In this document: one piece after another, positions 8,760-17,613 of the stretch
How the letters are laid out: each line of letters begins with the position of its first letter
Position numbering within the stretch: position 1 is the first letter of the stretch
From: Dacryopinax spathularia
Lineage: Eukaryota; Basidiomycota; Dacrymycetes; Dacrymycetales; Dacrymycetaceae
Reading direction: 5' to 3'
Assembly (NCBI GenBank): GCA_037974965.1
Contig: JBBPFI010000002.1
Span: forward strand, 1,860,001 to 1,924,000
DNA: 64,000 nt
The notes under the pieces: generated by a model
The model's database searches: none
The model's input: only the letters and a program-made list of their open reading frames with translations
What the model was told of the DNA's origin: nothing
Position numbers and translations under genes: made by a program

Positions 8760-10411
8760 ATGGCACGTCCCCGCACGCGCACCAATGACCTCAGAGGCGT
8801 TACCTCCGCTGGGAACCGCCGAGGGGCCCTCACCCGTCAGCACCAGTTGAATTAGCCTGTTTTACCCATCGCTGACGCTTTGGAAGCCATCATAGCCGCC
8901 CCACCCAATCGACACAGAGGCACGGTTCGGCTGCGGGAGGCCCCAGGTGACCTCTTCGGCCCTACCCCTGATGGGTCGCCTGATGAACTAGTTCTTCCAG
9001 CTCAACCGTTCCTTTCCGAAGGAGAAGAGTCTGATTATGCTCCTCATAACGCGGCCAGCGATGCTGAAGACTCTGAAGGAGAAGGACCTGTGGTGACGGG
9101 AGAAGGGGGTAGAAGCCTCCAGCCGGTGCGATTCTACGCTGCGCACGTGCCTTTAAGTCAGCTGGATGCTAACGCGCAGGACAGCCATGGACTTCCCAGC
9201 CTACCCCGACTATACCGCGTCCTGGATACACTAGCAGCTCAGGTACGACTTCATTCATCCTGGTAACGCCTTGGGTAACGCCTTGGGTTCAGGTACTCCG
9301 TCATCCCCCTGGACCTCTGAAGCCGATCTGGGTGCTGTGGGAGGTATCAAGCGCAAGAGAAAAGCTCGAGGGGAGGGAATGATGGGCGGGTATGGTGGTG
9401 GGAAGATCCGTGCGTGTGATCATGCCCCTGCCGAGCAAGCGTTGCTCGGTGATGCCAAAGCAATATACTGGGCAACGTTGGGTGCCGTCAACCCATATGC
9501 TGAGGATGATGAGAAGGAGGACCTCATTGACCAGTCCCTTCGGGAGGCTGCAGATACGCGAAGAGTGCAGTTGGTCCTCCGAGATACCCATCGGAAATAT
9601 GTGAGTGAGCCTGTGGTAACGCCCCCGTTCACAGGGCATCTGACACACTTCCAGTTAAGAGAATGCACTTCCAAGTTTCGTTCTCGCGTCGTTGAAGCCG
9701 CTCGGATGGCTGTGAAGGCTCATTTTATCACTCCCATGATCACCAAACACGTCACTAACGGACAGTGCATCCATGACCCCGCGTTTCAAGCGACACTTGG
9801 CTCCGAGGTTCGAAACCTTATTGATGAGAACTTGTATATCTACCAGGTGAGTTCCAGCCAATCTTAGGTTCCATGGCTAACCTGTTTTGGGCTGACCAGT
9901 GCCCGGAAGCGCGACGTTTGGCATACCGATCCGCAGCGATTACAGAGGTGATCACCACGGCGTGGTTCAAGGATAAGGAGTCCCTAGCGATCACGGTCAA
10001 GAGGCTCTACAATCCTGTACCCTTCCCCACCATTGCGTTGGCCGCTGCTGCTGTGAGTACACTTTCTCGAGCGGGTAACGCATTGGGTAACGCTTTCTCC
10101 CAGGTCGAGTTTTGCCTCGAGGAGTGGAAGAGCGGCAAACAGGCCACCCAGCCATGGCGAACATCGGAGAAATGGCGTTACCTGGACCACATGGAGGGAT
10201 TGCAGCTATTCCAGCAAGGCCAACCGGCCGCGGTCGGTCGTCTGCAGGAGTGGTTCTATGAACAAGGCTGGTATGTGTTGATTTCTGGTAGAAGGGGCCC
10301 CTACTGATGAGAAACAGCTTGCACGCCGGTGTAGCACCTAAAGAAGATCCCAAGCGACGACCACGGTTGACTACGGCCTCGTTTGCCAATGAGGAGGTTG
10401 CAGACGGGTAA
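8760..10411 (+). CDS. DUF6532-like protein carried by the Plavaka element
   Basis: Likely exons are 8760-8835 (MARPRTRTNDLRG), 8887-9242, about 9293-9846, 9900-10050, about 10104-10273 and a last exon ending at the TAA at 10409-10411. The N-terminal half is acidic and disordered (SEGEESDYAP). The C-terminal half begins FRSRVVEAARMAV and continues through AYRSAAITEVITTAWF to PFPTIALAAAA. This resembles the DUF6532 domain, common in Agaricomycetes and of unknown function. Two introns each carry a pair of GGTAACGC motifs, and the stop codon lies inside a GGGTAACGC motif. The joint between the second and third exons leaves a one-base phase problem in my reading, so that splice site is unresolved or the copy is shifted there. 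Divergent from the transposase. Confidence 0.6.
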
Positions 10412-10766
10412 CGCGCAGGGTAACGCTTGCTTGCCTTGCTCTTGTGCACGCCCCGGGCCAGTCTGAATTTGTGTAATAATAATAATATTAATGTATCTAT
10501 TTACCTATCTATTTAAGTACGTAGAGAGCGCGCTACAGCGCTCTCTAGTCACTATGCCGCTGCCGGCGAGGTAACGGCGGCGGGCTGCCTTGACCACGCC
10601 ACCGCCCTGACCTCTCCCACAGGCGGCAGGCGCCCCTATAGCCGCTCTGCCGCGAGGCGGGCATGATATCCCGTCCGCACCCCGCGGCAGAGAGGGGGGG
10701 GTGGCTGCCAGGCGGCAGTGACGGTACCGCCGTCACCGCCCTCTGCCGCCAGCTCGGTTTTCCCTG
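10412..10766. other. Right subterminal region of the Plavaka element
   Basis: After the last gene come an AT-rich stretch with TAATAATAATAATATTAATG, a perfect hairpin at 10522-10547, and about 220 bp of GC-rich inverted repeats. These include CTCTGCCGCG with CGCGGCAGAG, and GTGACGG with CCGTCAC. The terminal GGTTTTCCCTG follows. A GGTAACGG motif lies at 10571. Confidence 0.6.
10522..10547. repeat. Perfect 10-bp stem hairpin TAGAGAGCGC ... GCGCTCTCTA
   Basis: The arms are fully complementary and enclose a 6-base loop GCTACA. It lies between the end of the DUF6532-like gene and the GC-rich terminus. It could aid 3' end formation or be a protein-binding palindrome. Confidence 0.8.
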
Positions 10767-10770
10767 ATGA

Positions 10771-12107
10771 AGCTTGCGTATAGTAGACGTATGGCCTGCA
10801 TCCGGGGCTTGTCCAGGCGCTGCTTGCAGAAGCCCAACAACATCGCCCAAAGTTGTCCAGTTCAGCGGCCATTCATCCGGAGCGATTCTATGATACAACT
10901 CCATCGCGAGCACTTCCAGATTCGGTGCGACCAAGCTGCCGAAAAGCAGACCTCGCTGTGGCTCGTGGAGGCCGATGTGCATCAGGCGCAGGTGGGGTAG
11001 CGCCACGGTTTTAGAGAGCAATACCAGATCTTGCCTGGGAATTCGCTCAAGGGGACCACGCACCACGATATGCAGTTCTTCTAGCAGCGGCGTGCGGTCG
11101 AGCAGGGAAAGCAGGCCGGCAGGCGGAGTCGGGTTCGACCAGTCAAATTCCTCAGCCAGGTCGATCTGGAGCGAGCGGCACCGGAGGAGTCCTGGAGGCA
11201 TTGTGTCCAGGGTTAAGGGAAATAGCACCTGCTTCAGCTCTAGCGTTAAGAGCCTAGGAAATTCCAGGGCAAATAGAACCTTCAAGACGGTGGAACAAGC
11301 TGCAACGCACTCGTCCCGCGGTTGTTCCCGCTCGGGGAAGGCGATGTGAAGGCTGCGCAAGGTGCTCTGGGAACTTGAGATGCATCGCTCCAGAGATTCG
11401 AGAACGGTGGAGTTCAGAGTGTGAACGCCGAGAATGAGCTGGACGACTCTCGAAGGGCAGATGCGAGTCTGGTACTCGTCGATTACTCTGGGCAGCGCCG
11501 GTCTGCTTCCAAGCGCCACTTCGACTGTGAGGGGGACGGTCTTTGACCGAGCGAGAGCGGACAAGGATCCGCGACCGTAAATGTGTCGGTCCAAATACCA
11601 TGGATGGACCGCCTCGAGGGACTCGGTTGCCTCCTCTTCCGGTGGGAACTTTGGGTTATGGAAAAGCGCGCCATTCCAAAGGTTGGCCGTGTCCAGGGCC
11701 ACAGCCCTCCATCGTCTTGACGTTTGCGAAAGGTGAGAACCTACTTCTTGATCGTGCCCGGCGGTGAACGAGGGCAATCGGTACTCTTGAAAATACGTAT
11801 GCTCCTCGAGCCACCGTTGGTGTGCTTCCACAAAGATCAAGCGGAGGATATCGTCTGGAAGGCGCGATACGGGCGATAGGACGATATTTCGCTTCTCAAT
11901 CACATCTTGTATCCGTTCATGCAGTATATCCTCCAGTTCATGCATATGCACGACTTGCTTGAGCGTGTCCGAGAAGAGGGAGTCCGCCGATCGGGCGAAC
12001 CGGGACGGTCCAATTCGGGCCAAAGTGTCTCGGAGCTCCTCGCATTGGCGTATAGCTTGACTCAGCAGCTCAGCCCGTTCGGAAGCGTTGTAGAGGTCCT
12101 CAGACAT
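10771..12107 (-). pseudogene. F-box/LRR-like gene truncated by the Plavaka right end
   Basis: From ATG 12107 (MSEDLYNASERAELL) the frame reads about 445 aa like its two paralogues in this window. An N-terminal helical segment (ELRDTLARIGPSRFARSADS) is followed by the F-box core LSPVSRLPDDILRLIF at about residues 75-90, then a SRRWRAVALDTANLW block and leucine-rich repeats. The similarity ends at TSTIRKL, exactly where CATCAGGGAAAACC, the transposon terminus, begins. The frame stays open into the transposon and stops at 10545-10547, giving a chimeric tail of about 75 residues. The lost C-terminus includes the conserved ALTEMAARRSAAG segment of the paralogues. F-box proteins recruit substrates to SCF ubiquitin ligases; this copy has probably lost its substrate-binding end. 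Confidence 0.82.
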
Positions 12108-12950
12108 GTTGTAGGTGTTCACAAAGATGGATCGAGGGCAAGTTTGTGCAGTTCAGAGTCGAACTGCAAGAGCAGGTCCTGTACAGCCTGGACGGTAACG
12201 GAAGCAGAAGAGCACGTGCTGACAATGAGGCGGCACTGGCAAGGGCGGTTTAAGGAGAAGACGGCTAGTTATACTGACATTCTCAATCGGTGCAAGGCGA
12301 TTGTCAGGACTAGGGAACTATAGCATCAAGGATATGCCATACCCAAGAAGAAGGACGTTCATACCTGCGACGGATGCGTTGTGATGGATTGGGCAATTGA
12401 AACCCACGCAAAAGGCCCGCGTCCTACATGTAGCGAATTTGTACGAGGACAAGGAAGACAAGGCGCTCCCGTCCTGATAGCATATTTCCAACGAAAAGCT
12501 GGACATTCAGAAGGAGATCCACGCCCTTTATGCTAGTTATACAACAGCGCTAGCAGTCTTGTAGCAGCGGCAATCGCGCCTCAGCTCAGGCTGTATCGGT
12601 CCTAACGTCTCCGTCTCCACAAACCGTCAAACGCCGGCCCGGGGTTGGTGGGGTATTATCAGTCACCTCTCGATCTCGCATGGCAAGTCAGCTTGCTGGA
12701 GTGCATGGAGGCGGGAGAAGCGCGACATCCAACGAGGGGCCCGTACAGCTTCTCGTGTCGTCGGAGTAAGCTGCCATAGGGAGGGTTACATGTAGCAGAA
12801 TCAAGGTCGGTTCCCGCACAGACACGCCCGAGTACTGCACAGCATGAGGCAGCAAGTAACGCAGGTCGGCGGAGAAAGGCATACCAAAGAGCCCCAGGAA
12901 TGTCTTCCTCATTAGACTGTGGTCCTAATTGGGGGCATTGCCTAGCCTCC
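12108..12950. other. Intergenic region upstream of the truncated F-box gene
   Basis: No gene is recognised. Short open frames on both strands have no recognisable motif. The right part approaches the outer limit of the large inverted repeat. Confidence 0.4.
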
Positions 12951-15900
12951 GAGCATTCCGCCTTGTTCTTCAGGTAGAGGCAATTCGGGGCTGGAGCTGA
13001 TTTCATGAGCACAGACAGTGCCTTCCATCGGAATGACCAGCCACGGCCGAATAGAGCTCCGTCTTACAAGTCCGGCATCACTCTCAGCCTTCGCGGAGGC
13101 TCTGGTAGATATCTCACCTTTGAAAATATTAGACAAAATCAAACATGCTGCACGCCTCTGCAGATATTCTCCACCCTGGCCTCGGAGGGTGCCAGTGCCA
13201 CAGCTACGCAGCCATGCCGAGGATGGCGATCGAGCTTGTGAGCCCACAGGGATGGGCCACGCAGTAGTTGATGGGGATTTGCCACGGCTTTCGTTTTTCG
13301 GGTGTGAGACCTCGAACTGGTTCGGCAGAAGAGCGAGCCTTTCCTGTTTGAAAGAGTATTAGAAGCAGTCTAGCCATGTCAGTTTCTGGCACATCCGAAA
13401 ACTAAGCGTGAGAAGCGACGATGACCAGGGGATACAGGTTCTGTCAGTTCTGCGCACTTCGCCGAGCACCAACATATTGTGCGTTATCGTGCACAGTGCG
13501 CTACCAGTCTGCCGAAGAGAAGCTACCGCCGGTGCATAGTCGCCTGAGAAAGCAGCGACAAAAAGAAACGCCGAACCGGGAGCCCCTATGTAGCCAAAAG
13601 CGCAGCAGCATCGCCTTTCCTAGCGCGGGCTATTGGAGCAGCAGAGATAAGCAGAAGATAATCATCACTACGCGACACAGAGGGCGAACTCGTGCCGAGC
13701 GAGCGGAGAACGTCTGTGGCTCGAACGGCCAGTCTCCCGCTTTCGGCTTGTCCACTCGTTCGGCACCTCCCGAATTTAAGGTTATCAGAAGATATTGAGT
13801 ATCAGAAGTCAGGAACCGCTCGAGATCGGAGAGGGTGACGTGTTTTGTCCATGTTCGTGACCGGGAAAAGGGATTGGGTACTGCCTTCAGGGTGAGAAGA
13901 AGAAGGGAAGAGGTGGGCTGTGCGCTTAAGAGGGCTTGCCGACCGCAGGGAACGGTGCCGAACTCGGTCCGGCCGAGGACGGCACACGTGTCGCGACTTT
14001 CGGAGACGGGTGGTCGTATGACGCGGGCGAGGAGAGCAGAACGACAGCGAAGGAGAGTGAGGCGGAGAAGTCGGTACCGACGAATGAGGCAGGAGGACGA
14101 GGCGTGGGGCTGTCCGTGGGGTGGCTGGCTAGCTGCTGCCATCTCTTTTGAGAACTTTTCCCCCAGCTGCTGGATTGATGTAACCGCAAGCAGCCAGAGG
14201 AAGGCAGGTGCCCACCGAGGGTGAGGGAAAGCCCATCGGGTTCCTAGCGCAGATCCAGTCCATGAACGGAAGCTCAAGGCCCTGAAGCAGAATTTTCATG
14301 CATGATCGAGCGGGCCACCAGGAAATCCACTCTTTAAGGAAAGCTTCTTTTCTGTCGGACGGCCGGCGATCCGCGTTCAGGTTCTTCGATATGCCCTGAG
14401 CCAACCGGATGCTGCTATCCGTCCATCTGGCGCGAATCAGAAACTCCGACGTGATCTTGTTCAGAACCGGCAAGTCGCCAGCTATAGATAGATAAAGCCT
14501 TGAATTTTTGGCCGCTACCGTCGTGTAGGAGGTTTGCCATATAGAGCCAGCGAGTGGCAAGCGGACGGCGGCGGTCCCGAGCGAACAACGTGTCCCATCC
14601 TGCTCGAAAAGGGCGCTACCGCTCGGAGTCGCACCGATCCCGCCGCAGCCTGCGGATCCGAAGTTCCTCCTAGTCTTTTGTGGCACTTTTCCGTCAGGAT
14701 GGATTGACCCTATTTCTGAGAGGCAGCAGTAAGAATCCAGTTTGGGCGAGAAGCTAGTAGCCATAGCGCGGCATGTGGCGGGTGGGAACTGCGCGCAGCG
14801 CGTAGAAGGACTTGGGGGGAAGGAAGGAGCAGCATGTTGTCCACGGCTCGCGTCGCCATATACCGATCCAATTGCTTTCCAAGACCATATGCAGACGAGG
14901 AGAGCATTTGCAAGCAAGCGAGAGAACGCAGAAAACGTCATGCCTCGCTCTCCTTAGCAAGCCAAGCCAACGGATAGCGGGCAAACCGCAGGTTCATGTC
15001 CATAATTGCCGGCACACGGGCCTCAGGCCATCCTTTATTTGCGGACCCAGCGATCTGAGCGTCCCCGCAGGGCGAGTTCAAGCCCAAGTCTTCCGAGGAG
15101 GACGCGCCGTACCGAAGTGTCGGGTGGTCGCCGGGGCAAGGGACCTTCGCGACGGGAAGCCTTTGCGCGCCGCGCAGCTCACGGGGCGAAAGCGGCGATA
15201 ACGAGCCAAAAAATCGGATATAACGCTCAGGGTCTCTCGGCGATGGAAAGCGAGCCCTTATGGCCGAGAAGTTAGCCGACGAAAAGCGTCATAACGCGGT
15301 GCGTCTGATGGGGGGCGCCACAGGCCCGTTATTTTCCCACCGCCACCGACCAACCGGTTACACCAGGGGCCGTCTCCCACTCGAACTCCGTGTGGACGCG
15401 CTGGGAGAGGCGTCCACCCGAATGCCGCCAAAAGGGCGCCCTGACCAGACGCGGATCCGCATATGTGGAGAGCTCGAGGACGGAAAGGGTCTTGTTCTTG
15501 GGTCTGTCTAGATGGGGAGGGGTCTGGCTGGCTAGCATTATCACCGGTCCTAAAATGCTGATAATAGTATATATTAGCAATCTATTCTATCACATTCCAC
15601 TATCCTATGCTGCCTACCAATACTGGAGATGATAAGCCCCTAACATATTTGTGAGCAAAGAAATGCGGCATGAGTGTTGCACTTACATGGTGGTGGGGAG
15701 GAGCGTCGCACAGATCACGTGTGTCTTGATTTTGCGGGTCTGGCCTGGGTCTTCAACCCTTTTCGCCAAACCTCGAAGACCCTAACCCTCCGAGCGGAAA
15801 CCGGCTGGACCGTCCATGCCGGAACCGTAGACAGCCCATCCGTGCGGAGTCCTGTCGGAACTTGGCTGGCGGTGTACTTGCCTCGGGGGCTCGACCAGCG

Positions 15901-16505
15901 CTCGTTTTGGCCTGCTACTTTGCGGCTGCATAGGCACGGATAATCCTTGGGGTATCTATGCTGCTTGCTGCGTAATCCGCCTTGGGTCGTTAATGAAGAT
16001 ATTGTCATTTTTTAACGGCTAGACGGCGTAATCGGTACGGAGACGGGCAACCTCCGGTGAGTCAACTTTTTTATTGCTCGTCGCTCCTGGTGTGCGCGGG
16101 TGGTGCGGCGTACCGGGGCCGTGAGCCCCCGCGAGGGGCGCGGGAAAACTCCTACCCAGGGAGAGGTTCGGCAGATGTGGTAGGGTGATCGAACCCGGGT
16201 ATGCCGAGGTATATTTGGGTGGTTACAAGGGTACGACGGGCGGCTAGGAGCCACTTTGAGCTAACGGGCCTGCGGATGACGCTTTGCATGCGTATTTTGT
16301 GGTTGGAACGACCGAAGAATGGCAGGAAATTGTCATACCTTGGCTGGCATGGGTCGCAAGCCGAGATATGGAGAAAGATGGCTTGTTTCGGCACGAAAAG
16401 ATGCAGATGATCTCTGTCGTTGCCTCGTAACACACGCATCATCCATCTCGCTCTGGCACGCATCGGGCGGCATCGGCAGCAACTGCAAGAACAAGGACGA
16501 ACTTG
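12950..16505. repeat. Left arm of a large inverted repeat
   Basis: The plus strand here matches the reverse complement of 21532-26450 (without the MULE at 24095-25982). Identity looks about 90 percent over 14950-15360 and 15900-16270. It drops towards the outer end, where blocks such as ATCCTCGGCATGGCTGCGTA match only about 70 percent. Matching landmarks include CTTTATTT(G/C)CGGACCCAGCG, AACGGGCCTGCG(G/C)ATGACGC and CCTTTCCTAGCGCGGGCTA. No intact gene is recognised. Open frames present in both arms show many amino-acid changes and no clear constraint. Confidence 0.85.
15361..15875. mobile_element. About 510-bp insertion present only in the left arm
   Basis: In the right arm, CCAACCGGTTAC runs straight into TTGGCTCGGGGC. 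In the left arm, the same flanks are separated by about 510 bp beginning ACACCAGGGG and ending GCGGTGT. The ends share only ACACC inverted, and no clear target duplication is seen. It is therefore an indel of unknown type, possibly a small non-autonomous element. The centre is AT-rich (around 15540-15640). Confidence 0.55.
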
Positions 16506-17613
16506 GCGCAAGCATGAACATCAGCATCGATGTGCCGATGTCGGCAGTGCAGCACACAGAGCGCCTACCGCTCCCGTGGATCCAGGGGTCAGCGTGTGAG
16601 AGCGCTGTCCCACGGTGCGTTCTAGTTCAGGCAAAGCCTTGCGCTAATCTGGCGTCCTCCTTTTTTCTCTCAGTGTTGTTGTGGCGTGCGTTCGAGGTTG
16701 GTCTGATAGTCCCGGATACCGGGTTGGACCGAGTGATTGATACGTGCGGGTGGATGATATCTGTTGATTGCGTACGCTTGTGATGGCTGATGGAGTGATG
16801 GGTGATTAGAAGGAGCGAGTCGAGTCGAGTCGGAATCGAACATGACCCGGTGGGACCGCGAGTCATTCAGCATACTGGAGACGCCAAGGTGCCTGAGACA
16901 TGAGACAGACAGACGAAAGGCGGCTGGTCGACCGCGTGCGTCCCCCCTCGCGCTCGGGAGAGACGAGACATATTCCCTTCTAGTCTGGGTTTTTAGCCAG
17001 GGCGTACGGTAGAGCGCCGGATTACGCTCGAAGCCCTCGGACAACCTCCTTGCTCCGGGTGGGGAGTGTAAGGCAGAAGATGGCAGCATCGTTCCGAGTC
17101 CTGCTCCTTGCCCACAGGAGGGAATTGACGTCATCAACGCTCGAGCGAGCACATTGCGAGCTGCACTGCACCCAGCAGCTAGTAAGGCGACAGGTCCTCT
17201 TTCTGGCATCCCTTCTGCAGACTAGTGTCCTGCCTTTGGTAGGTTCAGGCGTTCGTGGGTGTTCGGAAATGTTCATCGCGGGAGGGTATATCAGGCCGCG
17301 TGTTTCAGCCTCGAGCATTGTATCCCAGACACCAGACCGACTTGGCAGACATCCCGCTCACCCACCGAACCGCCTGTCGCTGCCTCACACGCTGCCTCAC
17401 AAGTACTTTGCCGACCCGAGCTTGACTTGCGAGCCTGGACCCGCCACATAGCTGAACGAGCCAGCCAGCCTTCAGCCGCGTCACACCCTCTTTGTCTAAC
17501 AAGGGCCGTCTGACTCACAGCCAGCCCTGAACCCGAACCCGGCTCTAGACAGAGACAGCAGCACACGCCCGCTCCGAGGGCTGCTAAAACTCGTAATTGA
17601 ATTTGAGCGAAAG
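16506..17613. other. Upstream region of the Zn2Cys6 gene
   Basis: This is the left part of the inverted-repeat spacer. It holds no convincing gene and should contain the promoter and a long 5' leader. The short open frames here lack family motifs. Confidence 0.4.

Larger units (their letters stand above)
165..10766. mobile_element. Plavaka-type (CMC/EnSpm-like) DNA transposon with cargo genes
   Basis: The element is defined by the Plavaka transposase at 6419-3433, a motif array (GGTAACGC and variants) that fills the region and almost stops outside it, and candidate terminal inverted repeats. The left end reads CAGGAAAAACC at 165 and the right end, on the reverse strand, CAGGGAAAACC from 10766; both are soon followed by GGCGGCA. 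An AT dinucleotide flanks both ends and could be a 2-bp target duplication, but CATCAGG is shared, so the exact end may be off by 1-3 bp. The right end coincides with the point where an F-box coding sequence stops resembling its paralogues, which supports the boundary. The left flank (1-164) does not read as the missing F-box 3' part, so the left end is less certain. The element is about 10.6 kb with three main genes and looks largely whole. Confidence 0.72.

Noticed and set aside
165-10766. Assignment of the large element to the KDZ group because it carries a dioxygenase
   Set aside because: The transposase blocks (SSDKTQL-like ASDKTQLS, YPVYLSIGN, GLHELHKG) are those of Plavaka, and the dioxygenase has the JmjC-like HxD...H order in a PPGxIH context, not a recognised TET/JBP pattern.
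13630-14277. A 215-aa minus-strand frame with a counterpart at 23350-23967
   Set aside because: The frame is shared because both lie in the inverted-repeat arms. Differences are spread over all codon positions and no domain or splice structure is visible, so it is not called a gene.
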